DNA from: Undibacterium cyanobacteriorum | GTDB lineage: Bacteria > Pseudomonadota > Gammaproteobacteria > Burkholderiales > Burkholderiaceae_D | DNA length: 64,000 nt | Direction: 5' to 3' | Assembly (NCBI RefSeq): GCF_031326225.1 | Contig: NZ_CP133720.1 | Span: forward strand, 2,666,001-2,730,000 | Shown: piece by piece, positions 17,172 through 25,673 of the stretch | Layout of the letters: each line of letters starts with the position of its first letter | Position numbering within the stretch: the stretch's first letter is position 1 | Translations under genes and position numbers: made by a program | Notes under the pieces: model-generated | Told to the model about the DNA's origin: nothing | Database searches by the model: none | The model's input: only the letters and a program-made list of their open reading frames with translations

Positions 17172-18558
17172 GAAATTTATTCGTAAGATCCTCGGCGTCA
17201 AAAATCAAGCAGATCAAGCCGAGCCGTCGAAGAACGACAGCAAAAGCAAAGGCAAACATAAGCCTAAGGTGCTGCATGCCGATGAACACGGCATTGATCC
17301 CGCCATGGTGTCGAATAATGCCATTCGCGTGACACAGACCTTGCAAGAACACGGCTTTAAGGCTTTCATCGTCGGTGGTGCAGTTCGTGATTTATTGTTG
17401 GGCATCAAACCGAAAGACTTCGACGTCGCCACCAATGCCACGCCGGAGCAAGTGAAACGCTTATTCCGCCGCGCTTTTATCATTGGTCGTCGTTTTCAGA
17501 TCGTCCACGTCATGTTTGGGCAAGACCTGATCGAGGTCACCACCTTCCGTGGTGCCGCGAAGACCGATGCACCAACCGATGAGCACGGTCGTGTGTTGCG
17601 TGACAATACTTTCGGCGAGCAGCATGAAGATGCGGCACGGCGCGACTTCACCGTCAATGCCATGTACTACGATCCCGCGAGTCAAACGGTGTTGGACTAT
17701 CACGGCGGCATTGCGGACGTTCGCAAGAAAGTCTTACGGATTATTGGCGTGCCTGAACTACGTTATCGCGAAGATCCGGTGCGCATGTTACGCGTGGTGC
17801 GTTTTGCAGCAAAATTACAGTTCTCCATCGATCAAGAGACGCGTAAGCCGATCACGGTGATGGCACCGCTCATCAACAATGTACCCAGTGCGCGCGTGTT
17901 CGATGAGATGCTCAAGTTATTGACCAGCGGCCATGCGATGGCGTGCTTGCAACAACTGCGAAAAGAAGGTCTCCATCACGGTTTAATGCCTTTGTTGGAC
18001 GTGGTCTTGGAACAGCCACTTGGCGAACGTTTTGTCACCTTGGCCTTAGCCAACACCGATGAGCGGGTACGCCAAGGTAAAACGGTGTCGCCGGGCTTCC
18101 TCTTTGCTTCGCTATTCTGGCACCAAGTTTTAGAAAAATGGGAAGCCTATAAAGCGGCTGGTGAACTGACGATTCCAGCTTTGCATTTGGCAGCCGACGA
18201 TGTCTTGAATACACAAACCGATACCCTCGCCGTACAAAGAAAAATCGGTAGCGATATGCGAGATATTTGGGCCATGCAACCGCGCTTCGAAAAGCGGGTC
18301 GGCAAGGCACCGTTCAAACTCATCGAAAATTCACGCTTACGTGCTGGCTTCGACTTCCTCTTGCTGCGCTGTGCCTCCGGCGAGATTGATGCCGAAATTG
18401 GCGAATGGTGGACCGCATTTATCGAGGCCGACGAAGAGGAACGGGTTCGTTTAATTAGTGTGAAGCCCAAAGGCAAAGCCAACGACAATGAAGGCCCCAA
18501 AAAACGCCGCCCTCGTCGTAGCAATCGTCGCCGTCCTAAAGCGGCCGATGCCGATTGA
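17164..18558 (+). CDS. pcnB: Poly(A) polymerase I
   Basis: The 464-residue protein adds A-tails to RNA 3' ends and so promotes RNA decay. The nucleotidyltransferase head is clear: KAFIVGGAVRDLLLGIKPKD followed by FDVATNATPEQVKRLFRRAF, with RRDFTVNAMYYDP and RYREDPVRMLRVVRFAAKL. A basic tail (KKRRPRRSNRRRPKAAD) typical of PcnB ends the protein. The start at 17164 gives MIKKFIRKILG and overlaps the HAD gene by 8 nt; the longer open frame lies within that gene. The basic ends distinguish it from CCA-adding enzyme. Confidence 0.93.
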   Translation: MIKKFIRKILGVKNQADQAEPSKNDSKSKGKHKPKVLHADEHGIDPAMVSNNAIRVTQTLQEHGFKAFIVGGAVRDLLLGIKPKDFDVATNATPEQVKRLFRRAFIIGRRFQIVHVMFGQDLIEVTTFRGAAKTDAPTDEHGRVLRDNTFGEQHEDAARRDFTVNAMYYDPASQTVLDYHGGIADVRKKVLRIIGVPELRYREDPVRMLRVVRFAAKLQFSIDQETRKPITVMAPLINNVPSARVFDEMLKLLTSGHAMACLQQLRKEGLHHGLMPLLDVVLEQPLGERFVTLALANTDERVRQGKTVSPGFLFASLFWHQVLEKWEAYKAAGELTIPALHLAADDVLNTQTDTLAVQRKIGSDMRDIWAMQPRFEKRVGKAPFKLIENSRLRAGFDFLLLRCASGEIDAEIGEWWTAFIEADEEERVRLISVKPKGKANDNEGPKKRRPRRSNRRRPKAADAD

Positions 18559-18591
18559 ACAAGCACGAGTATCTAGAAAAATCCAGAGAAC

Positions 18592-19086
18592 ATGACGAGC
18601 TCGACTCACTTAGCCTACATCGGCATCGGTGCGAACCTCGGTGAGGCGCGCGCTACGGTGGAATATGCGATCGAACAGTTGCGTCAATTTCCCTCGACGC
18701 AGCTGCAAAAAGCTTCCTCTTTATTCGTGACCGCACCGATCGATTCAAGTGGCGATGATTATTTCAACGCGGTCGCTGCACTGCGCACTGCACTCAGTCC
18801 GCAAGACTTGCTACAGCAACTGCAGAAACTCGAATTAGCATGCGGCCGCGAACGGCCCTATCGGAATGCCCCGCGCACACTCGATCTCGACCTTTTGCTG
18901 TACGACCAGCAGCGCATCGATGAAAGTGATCTGATCGTGCCGCATCCGCGCATGCACGAACGTGCTTTCGTTTTGATTCCACTACTCCAACTCGATCCCT
19001 TTGTCGATATTCCAGGAAAAGGTCCAGCCCATCAGTTTGCACCGAACGTGGCGGACCAAGGCATACGCAAATGGACTGGAAGTTAG
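18592..19086 (+). CDS. folK: 2-amino-4-hydroxy-6-hydroxymethyldihydropteridine pyrophosphokinase
   Basis: The 164-residue enzyme transfers pyrophosphate from ATP to the pterin in folate synthesis. Motifs are YIGIGANLGE at the N-terminus, DYFNAVAALRT, and the signature RTLDLDLLLYDQQRIDES with VPHPRMHERAFVLIPLLQLDP. Length is normal. It follows pcnB by 33 nt and is likely the last gene of the perM-hda-HAD-pcnB-folK unit. Confidence 0.96.
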   Translation: MTSSTHLAYIGIGANLGEARATVEYAIEQLRQFPSTQLQKASSLFVTAPIDSSGDDYFNAVAALRTALSPQDLLQQLQKLELACGRERPYRNAPRTLDLDLLLYDQQRIDESDLIVPHPRMHERAFVLIPLLQLDPFVDIPGKGPAHQFAPNVADQGIRKWTGS

Positions 19087-19139
19087 ATGGGCGTTGAGGA
19101 CTTTGAACCATGCACATTGCGCAATGTAAGGAGTGTTGA

Positions 19140-19487
19140 ATGCAAATTCCTGTAATCGTTCAAACGACTGGCTTACTTTTGCTTTCCAACTTTTTCATGA
19201 CCTTTGCTTGGTACGGGCATCTCAAAAATCTCCAAAGCAAAGCCTGGTATGTTGCTGCTATTCTGAGTTGGGGCGTCGCGCTTTTTGAATATTTACTCCA
19301 AGTGCCAGCAAACCGAATCGGGTACACTGCCTACAGTTTGGCGCAGTTAAAGATCTTGCAGGAAGTTCTGACTTTGTTGGTGTTTGTTCCGTTTTCTATG
19401 CTTTACATGGGCCAGCCTTTTAAATTCGATTACGTTTGGGCTGGTTTGTGCTTGATCGGCGCTGTCTATTTTATTTTCCGCAGTTGA
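19140..19487 (+). CDS. DMT-superfamily small membrane protein (DUF486)
   Basis: The 115-residue protein has about four hydrophobic segments, for example TTGLLLLSNFFMTFAWYGHL, AAILSWGVALFEYLLQVPAN and YVWAGLCLIGAVYFIF. The pattern NRIGYTAYSLAQLKILQEVL is characteristic of the DUF486 family, distant relatives of drug/metabolite transporters. Function is unknown. GGAG precedes the ATG at good spacing. It lies between folK and panB. Confidence 0.85.
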   Translation: MQIPVIVQTTGLLLLSNFFMTFAWYGHLKNLQSKAWYVAAILSWGVALFEYLLQVPANRIGYTAYSLAQLKILQEVLTLLVFVPFSMLYMGQPFKFDYVWAGLCLIGAVYFIFRS

Positions 19488-19595
19488 GTCTATTTTATTT
19501 TCTAAGTTTCGCCTTGCTGGACGGTGCCTAGAGATCATTCAATAGTTTGATGAACACTTTCACACTCAATTGCCTTCACGTTTTCGGAGAATGTC

Positions 19596-20408
19596 GTGGC
19601 TGAATATTTACAAGATCGTAAAGCGGTGACCTTGAGCACCCTCGCTAACATGCGCCAGCAAGGCGAAAAAATCGCTATGTTGACCTGCTATGATGCCAGT
19701 TTCGCGTCCATGATGGATCGTTGCGGTGTCGACATTTTATTGGTGGGTGATTCGCTCGGCATGGTTTGCCAAGGACATGATTCCACCCTTCCCGTCACAA
19801 ATCAGGATGTGGCCTATCACACTGCCTGTGTTGCCCGCGGCAACACCAAAGCATTCGTGATTGCGGACATGCCTTTCGGCACCTACCCAACGCCAGAACA
19901 AGCTTTCAGCAATGCGGCTGCCTTGATGCAAGCTGGTGCGCAAATGGTGAAAGTAGAAGGTGGTGCTTGGATCGCCTCGACCATTCAATTTCTCACTGAA
20001 CGCGCGGTGCCGGTCTGCGCCCATCTCGGCTTGACGCCACAATCGGTCCATCAACTCGGCGGCTATAAAGTGCAAGGTAAAACAGTTGAAGCGGCAGAAC
20101 AACTCAAAGCCGATGCTTTGAAATTACAAGCTGCTGGTGCGGCATTGTTGGTACTGGAAGCGATCCCTGCGCCACTGGCGAAAGAAGTCAGCGAACTCTT
20201 ACACATCCCAACCATTGGCATTGGTGCGGGCCCCGATTGTTCAGGTCAAGTTTTGGTGATGCACGATCTGCTCGGCGTTTTCCCCGGCCGCAAAGCACGT
20301 TTCGTGAAAAATTTCATGGAAGGTCAAAGCTCGATCGATGCGGCGATCCAAGCCTATGTGGCAGCAGTCAAAGACCGTAGCTTCCCTGCGCCGGAGCATT
20401 GCTTCTGA
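19596..20408 (+). CDS. panB: 3-methyl-2-oxobutanoate hydroxymethyltransferase
   Basis: The 270-residue enzyme makes ketopantoate from 2-oxoisovalerate and methylene-tetrahydrofolate, the first committed step of pantothenate synthesis. Motifs include MLTCYDASFASMMDRCGVDI, LLVGDSLGMVCQGHDSTLPV, VKVEGGAWI, VCAHLGLTPQSVHQLGGYKV and IGIGAGPDCSGQVLVMHDLL. The start follows a GGAG-type site. panC is not adjacent here. Confidence 0.98.
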   Translation: MAEYLQDRKAVTLSTLANMRQQGEKIAMLTCYDASFASMMDRCGVDILLVGDSLGMVCQGHDSTLPVTNQDVAYHTACVARGNTKAFVIADMPFGTYPTPEQAFSNAAALMQAGAQMVKVEGGAWIASTIQFLTERAVPVCAHLGLTPQSVHQLGGYKVQGKTVEAAEQLKADALKLQAAGAALLVLEAIPAPLAKEVSELLHIPTIGIGAGPDCSGQVLVMHDLLGVFPGRKARFVKNFMEGQSSIDAAIQAYVAAVKDRSFPAPEHCF

Positions 20409-20484
20409 CGTAAAAACCAAAAAGCTTGGCTTGCCCCAGGTTTGATATTCATTTCACCGACTTTGCCAACGCCATAGAAAACAG

Positions 20485-21441
20485 ATGAACGCACCTGACC
20501 AACTCACCGTCGCCCTCGCACAAATCGCCCCCGTATGGTTGAATCGTCAGGCGGGTACTGAGAAAATTGTTCAGTACATCAAACGGGCGGCACAACAAGG
20601 CGCACAATTGGTGTGTTTTGGTGAAACGATTTTGCCAGGCTATCCATTTTGGCTGGATCTCACCGAAGGCTCTCGTTTTAACGATGAGGTACAAAAGGAT
20701 CTACACGCTTACTACGTGGCGCAAGGTGTGGATATTGAGGCAGGTGATCTGGCACCTATTTGTGCGGTTGCCAAAGAACTGCACATTGCCGTCATGCTCG
20801 GCTGTCTCGAACGTCCACAAGATCGCACCGGCTACAGTGTGTACTGTTCATGCGTGTACATTGATGCAGAGGGCCTAGTGCAGTCAGTGCATCGCAAGTT
20901 AATGCCAACCTATGAGGAACGCCTCACCTGGGCACCCGGTGATGGGCATGGGTTACGGACCCATGCTTTGCAAAATTTCCGCATTGGCGGTTTAAACTGC
21001 TGGGAAAATTGGATGCCTTTATCGCGTGCGGCTTTGTACGCCCAAGGCGAAGATGTGCATATTGGCATTTGGCCTGGCAATCTACGCAATACCGAAGACT
21101 TGACGCGTTTCATCGCCAAAGAGGGTCGTAGTTTTAGTATTGCGGTATCAGGTTTAATGCGCCGCGGAGATTTTCCACAAGATTTCCCCCATCTCGATCT
21201 GATTCTTCAACGTTGCCCCGAAGTCCTCGCCAATGGCGGCTCGTGCATTGCTGGCCCCGATGGCCGTTGGATTATTGAACCTGTGGTCGATCAAGAATGC
21301 TTACTAGTGGCCACGCTTGATCGCAATGAAGTCAGACGTGAACGACAAAATTTTGACGTGGCCGGCCACTATTCGCGCCCCGATATCACACGCCTCATTG
21401 TGAATCGGGAACGACAAGCTTTAGCGAAGTTTGAAGACTAA
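20485..21441 (+). CDS. Nitrilase / carbon-nitrogen hydrolase
   Basis: The 318-residue protein shows the complete catalytic set of the nitrilase superfamily: E47 in CFGETILPGYPFW, K138 in HRKLMPTYEERLTW and C172 in GGLNCWENWMPLSRAAL. The sequence around the cysteine (CWENWMPL) is that of true nitrilases, which hydrolyse nitriles to acids and ammonia. The natural nitrile is unknown. It is transcribed away from panB with a 76-nt gap and converges with the S41 gene. Confidence 0.9.
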   Translation: MNAPDQLTVALAQIAPVWLNRQAGTEKIVQYIKRAAQQGAQLVCFGETILPGYPFWLDLTEGSRFNDEVQKDLHAYYVAQGVDIEAGDLAPICAVAKELHIAVMLGCLERPQDRTGYSVYCSCVYIDAEGLVQSVHRKLMPTYEERLTWAPGDGHGLRTHALQNFRIGGLNCWENWMPLSRAALYAQGEDVHIGIWPGNLRNTEDLTRFIAKEGRSFSIAVSGLMRRGDFPQDFPHLDLILQRCPEVLANGGSCIAGPDGRWIIEPVVDQECLLVATLDRNEVRRERQNFDVAGHYSRPDITRLIVNRERQALAKFED

Positions 21442-21529
21442 ACTAATGAACTTGTGGGAGCGCATGCCGAGGACCTCCCGAGTATCTTCTCGTCGTCGGC
21501 AGTAATGACATTTTTTCGCCAGCGACAAC

Positions 21530-22942
21530 TTATTGAGCAACGAGGCTCATACTCTTGCGCTGACTCAACAACCATTCTTTCGCCGCTTCAAAGGTACGGT
21601 CCCGACGCTCGATGAGGTCGTTACGCGTGACTGCGATCGACACATCAGGAACCACACCATTACCTTCAATGCGTGGGCCGCGCAGAGGAACGAAATCAAC
21701 TTCGCTGTAAGCCAAGGCTCCGCCGCCAGGGACATTTGCATATCCCAAATAAGCCAATAGACAGCCACAACTTGTGCCACCGAAGACGCGCGCTCGTCCC
21801 AGCGCTTGTAAACTACCTGATACAAACTCACTCGCACTTGCGCTGTCACGATCAATTAAGACCGCGATCGGTTTGTCGTAGGCGTTTTCTTTTCCAGACA
21901 ACTCTAAACGCAGACCTCCAGTCGGAAACAGGCCAAAGAACAAACTTGGCGCCTTCCCTGTGCGCGTTTTTCGATCGCCGATAAAGGTCTTCCTATCCAC
22001 GAAGTGATTCATCAAGTTCAGTGCCATTTCAAGCGAGCCACCGCCATTCCCACGCAGGTCAATAATCAGTCCATCCGAACTTTTTACCTGCGCGATCTTG
22101 TCAGCGATCGAGGAGTTCAATTTGGGATCAAAACCAGTTAAGCGTACATAGCCGAGATTATCTTCGACCAGCTTCGCATCCAAAGTATCGCGGCGTGGCA
22201 ATACAGCACGTTTGAGTTCCACTTTGAATTGACTCTGATCCGCACGCTCAACATTCAGGCGCACTTCATCGCGTTCCAACTCAGGGTCACCACTATTCAA
22301 AATGCGGCGCACTGACTTTTCGCGAGCACGTTCAGTCGAGTTCTTGCGTGCCTTGTCGCTATAGGTTTGCCACCACGCCAACGCATTTTGCTCATCGATC
22401 TCAAGAATTCGATCACCCGCTTTCAATCCAGCTTGCTCCGCTGGTGAATTCTTTGAGGTGCTCACGACGATAATTTGTTCGTCCATTCGCATCAGGTTAA
22501 GACCCAGACTGACGCCCTGCTTTTGTTTATCCTCCACATACTGTTTGGCGGACAACACCCGTGTGTGTGCATCGCCTAATTCCGCCACCATCTCATCGAG
22601 ATTGCGCCAAAAAATAGAATCGCTGGTCGCGTTCATGATGCGCGGATAGTGAGTTTGGCCAGCCAGTTTCCAATCGACGCCATTGAAGTTGGGATCAAAG
22701 TAAGCTTCGTTAACGCGATTCCAAACAAAATCGTAAGCGTCTTGGCGCAATTGGGGAGAAAGCGCGACACCGGCCGGAGGCGCTTCATTACCGAAGCGGC
22801 GCGTGATCAAGTGCTGCGGATCGAGCACGGCACAGCCACTCAAAATACTGATCATGACGATCGGTACAGCAGTCTTCAGAGCGCCTTGAATACTCGCGAG
22901 AAAATTCTTACGACGGAACAGGATGGTGTTGATATTTTTCAT
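21530..22942 (-). CDS. S41-family protease-like lipoprotein with PDZ domain
   Basis: The 470-residue product starts with a lipoprotein signal (VPIVMISILSGCAVLDP, Cys at 37), then a helical region with YFDPNFNGVDW, a PDZ stretch (STSKNSPAEQAGLKAGDRIL) and the S41 core (GLIIDLRGNGGGSLEMALNL). The serine is in DRDSASASEFVSGSLQALGR. The position where CtpA enzymes have the catalytic lysine reads GGTSCGCLLAY, so the lysine seems to be missing. The open frame reaches a TTG at 22981; the ATG at 22942 gives a better signal peptide. Confidence 0.85.
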   Translation of the reverse strand: MKNINTILFRRKNFLASIQGALKTAVPIVMISILSGCAVLDPQHLITRRFGNEAPPAGVALSPQLRQDAYDFVWNRVNEAYFDPNFNGVDWKLAGQTHYPRIMNATSDSIFWRNLDEMVAELGDAHTRVLSAKQYVEDKQKQGVSLGLNLMRMDEQIIVVSTSKNSPAEQAGLKAGDRILEIDEQNALAWWQTYSDKARKNSTERAREKSVRRILNSGDPELERDEVRLNVERADQSQFKVELKRAVLPRRDTLDAKLVEDNLGYVRLTGFDPKLNSSIADKIAQVKSSDGLIIDLRGNGGGSLEMALNLMNHFVDRKTFIGDRKTRTGKAPSLFFGLFPTGGLRLELSGKENAYDKPIAVLIDRDSASASEFVSGSLQALGRARVFGGTSCGCLLAYLGYANVPGGGALAYSEVDFVPLRGPRIEGNGVVPDVSIAVTRNDLIERRDRTFEAAKEWLLSQRKSMSLVAQ

Positions 22943-23083
22943 GAAAAAAGCAAAGTAGTGATTGAGCGGTGACGCCACCAATATGGCGCCGCAAGGATAC
23001 GAGGCGTCATCACACAGACCAGATCACCGGATCACAGAAAAATCACCCAGCGTTCTGTGTTGTCTCAAGCCATATGTTGAAAT

Positions 23084-23779
23084 TCACCATGGCAAACGCT
23101 CGCCATTATACGCAACAAAAGTGCCACTATCACTCGGATTTGCTTGATCAATCTGCGCCAAAAGTTCAGCAGCCGCGACCTCCGCAGGTCGACCAAATTG
23201 CTCGCCCTTGAATGGTTTTGATAGGCGTGAATTGACCGTACCAGGATGCAGCGCCAACACAATGGACTGAGGCTTCGAGCGCGCCAATTCAATCGAGGTC
23301 GTCTTGAGCAACATATTCAACGCCGCTTTAGAAGCACGATAGCTATACCACCCGCCGAGGCGATTATCTTCAATGCTACCGACTTTGGCCGACAAGCATG
23401 CAAAGACACTCCGTTCTTTGGCCAGCAATGGGGCAAAGTGTCGCAACACCAAAGCTGGTCCGATCGCATTCACCAAAAAGCTCTCCTGCAATTGCGCAGC
23501 GTTTAGGTCACCCAGTTTTTTCTCTGGCATGAAGTCGGCATTATGCAGGACACCGGTGGTCACGATAATGCAGTGGAATGGCGCGAATTGCTGAAGATAA
23601 TCTGCGTAAGCAGCAATGCTAGCCTCATCGCGCAAATCAAAATGTGGAGTCTGATCTCGCGTGATACCGTGCACAAAAGCACAAGCGGGATCGGTTTCAA
23701 ATTGACGCACCATTGCCGAGCCAATCGCCCCTGCTGCGCCGACGATGCAAACCCGATACGCTGAACCAAAACTTTGCAT
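23084..23779 (-). CDS. Short-chain dehydrogenase/reductase (SDR)
   Basis: The 231-residue protein has the NAD(P)-binding motif CIVGAAGAIGSAMVRQF at the N-terminus, an NxG-like TTGVLHN, a serine region ACLSAKVGSIEDNRLGG and the catalytic YSYRASKAALNML (Tyr-x3-Lys). LALHPGTVNSRLSKPF is the usual post-catalytic element. It resembles the CsgA/sniffer-like SDR group found beside photolyases. It lies 73 nt downstream of the photolyase gene, probably the last gene of that operon. The substrate is unknown. Confidence 0.9.
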   Translation of the reverse strand: MQSFGSAYRVCIVGAAGAIGSAMVRQFETDPACAFVHGITRDQTPHFDLRDEASIAAYADYLQQFAPFHCIIVTTGVLHNADFMPEKKLGDLNAAQLQESFLVNAIGPALVLRHFAPLLAKERSVFACLSAKVGSIEDNRLGGWYSYRASKAALNMLLKTTSIELARSKPQSIVLALHPGTVNSRLSKPFKGEQFGRPAEVAAAELLAQIDQANPSDSGTFVAYNGERLPW

Positions 23780-23852
23780 ATGCTGACCTCTTGACTCTTT
23801 CTGACCTAGATTAAACTAAATCGAACTCAAACGAATTAAAAGACCAAACACT

Positions 23853-25400
23853 TCAAATCGTCTCGAGCTGCGCTTGCCAAATGCGCGCTTGTTGGCGAAT
23901 TGCCGCGAGATCTTCCTCACCCATCTGCCGTAATTGTTTATAGACAATCGCTAAACGTGGATTACGTCCAAGCTTATCTTGATGCCTCGCATGGAAGTCC
24001 CAATACAAGGCATTAAAAGGACAAGCATCGTCGCCCAAACGTTTCTTCTTGTTGTAGGCACAGCCCTTACAGTAATCACTCATGCGATCCACATAGGCGG
24101 CGCTCGATACGTAAGGTTTGGTCGCCAGCTGTCCACCATCTGCAAATTGACTCATGCCCATGGTGTTAGGCACCTCAACCCACTCGAAGGCGTCGATGTA
24201 AATCCCCAAGTACCACTGGTGCAATTCGTGCGGATGCAAGCCGGCCAATAATGAGAAATTTCCGATCACCATGAGGCGCTGAATATGGTGGGCATGCGCT
24301 TGCTGTAAGGATTGCGTAATCGCAGTTTGCAGACAGCGCATCTTGGTTTCGCCATTCCAGAACCAGCCCGGTAGCGTAAGCTCATGCTCAAAAAAATTAT
24401 TCTCGGTGTAGCCTGGCATGCGATGCCAGTAGACACCACGCACATACTCGCGCCACCCGATGATTTGACGTATGAAACCCTCAACCGATGCCAAAGACAA
24501 TCCACGCGCACGATAAGCTTCACGCGCTGCAGCCACAACCTCACGTGGGTTCAACATCTTCACGTTCAATGCAAATGACAGTAGCGAATGGAATAGTCGC
24601 CATGCCTTACTACTCATTGCATCTTGAAATTCGCCGAAGTGAGGCAAGGCAAATTCGATGAAGTGATCGAGCTGTTCTAAGGCTTCTTGGCGATCAAGTG
24701 GCCAACGAAAATACTGCGCGGACGGCTCACCAAAACTTTTGACGCCTGCGGCTTGAATAGTCGCCCACAAAGCTTGATGATCATGTTGTGGTCGAGCGTC
24801 TTGAGGTTCCCATGGCAAACCAGGCCAAGCTTTGCGATTGTCATGATCGAAGTTCCACGCGCCTCCCTCTGGCTTGCCGAGCGCATCAATCAAGATCTCG
24901 TGTTTCACTCGCATCGATCGATAAAAGCTTTCCATCAGCCACTGCTTGCGCGTTGAGAAAAACTCACCAACTTCGGCGCGAGCGGTGTAAAAGTGTTCAC
25001 TACTACACATCTCGCCCGGCAAACTAGTTCGCGCAAACTCTGCCAAGTGCTGATCAAGCCGCCACTCATCGGGTTCTTGGTAGGCGAACGATGGCGCTTG
25101 ATAATGCTGCGCCAACCACAATAAATTGTCCGTAATCGCATGACGATTTGCAGGATCATCGATCGTCAAATAATGCACACGATGCCCTGCTTCGCGCAGG
25201 CTCGCTGCGAAGGCGCGCATGGCCGCGAAAATCGCGATGATTTTTTGCGCATGATGCAACACGTAATCGGTCTCTTGGCGCACTTCCATGAGGACATACA
25301 CAACTTCATCCGACACGCTTGAAAACCAACTGTGCTGGGCGTTGAGTTGGTCCCCCAAGATGAGACGCAAACCTGAAGCTGCGGGTTTTAAGCTGGGCAT
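23853..25400 (-). CDS. Iron-sulfur bacterial cryptochrome/(6-4) photolyase family protein
   Basis: The 515-residue protein starts with LRLILGDQLNAQHSWF, the mark of the deoxyribodipyrimidine photolyase-related (FeS-BCP, PhrB) family rather than classical CPD photolyase. Cysteines C444 and C447 (YCKGCAYNKKK) and C460 (DDACPFNALYW), plus the one in KMRCLQTAI, fit the four ligands of the 4Fe-4S cluster. The family repairs (6-4) photoproducts with FAD and a lumazine antenna, or acts as a photoreceptor. It follows a DUF2256 gene and a MerR-type regulator, an arrangement typical of light-induced operons. Confidence 0.92.
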   Translation of the reverse strand: MPSLKPAASGLRLILGDQLNAQHSWFSSVSDEVVYVLMEVRQETDYVLHHAQKIIAIFAAMRAFAASLREAGHRVHYLTIDDPANRHAITDNLLWLAQHYQAPSFAYQEPDEWRLDQHLAEFARTSLPGEMCSSEHFYTARAEVGEFFSTRKQWLMESFYRSMRVKHEILIDALGKPEGGAWNFDHDNRKAWPGLPWEPQDARPQHDHQALWATIQAAGVKSFGEPSAQYFRWPLDRQEALEQLDHFIEFALPHFGEFQDAMSSKAWRLFHSLLSFALNVKMLNPREVVAAAREAYRARGLSLASVEGFIRQIIGWREYVRGVYWHRMPGYTENNFFEHELTLPGWFWNGETKMRCLQTAITQSLQQAHAHHIQRLMVIGNFSLLAGLHPHELHQWYLGIYIDAFEWVEVPNTMGMSQFADGGQLATKPYVSSAAYVDRMSDYCKGCAYNKKKRLGDDACPFNALYWDFHARHQDKLGRNPRLAIVYKQLRQMGEEDLAAIRQQARIWQAQLETI

Positions 25401-25478
25401 GATAGGGTTTCACTAAAAGTCATGAGGGGGCAGATGTAAAAATTGTTGAGATCATCGGTGCCATCATCGCTAACATCA

Positions 25479-25625
25479 CTACGATGACCGCACCTGTCGC
25501 CGACAACGTTCAGAGCAATATTTCACGCTCTCCCAATTCAAGCGCCACTTCTTTCGCCAGACAAAAGGGAGAGCACAGGTCGCACACACTTTCTGTGGCA
25601 AGTCAGCTTTCTTCTGCATCTTCAT
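25479..25625 (-). CDS. Small DUF2256 family protein
   Basis: A 48-codon gene starting MKMQKKADLPQKVCATC and continuing ALPFVWRKKWRLNWESVKYC, then SERCRRQVRSS. Two CxxC-like pairs (CATC, and C-SER-C) suggest a zinc site. This is the DUF2256 family, which is often encoded next to photolyase/cryptochrome genes; function is unknown. GGTGGAG lies about 7 nt before the ATG. It sits between the regulator (48 nt upstream) and the photolyase (78 nt downstream) on the same strand. Confidence 0.88.
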   Translation of the reverse strand: MKMQKKADLPQKVCATCALPFVWRKKWRLNWESVKYCSERCRRQVRSS

Positions 25626-25673
25626 GCTGTGCTCCACCCATTTCTGTCTTTGCGTCTTGATTCAAACATGATG

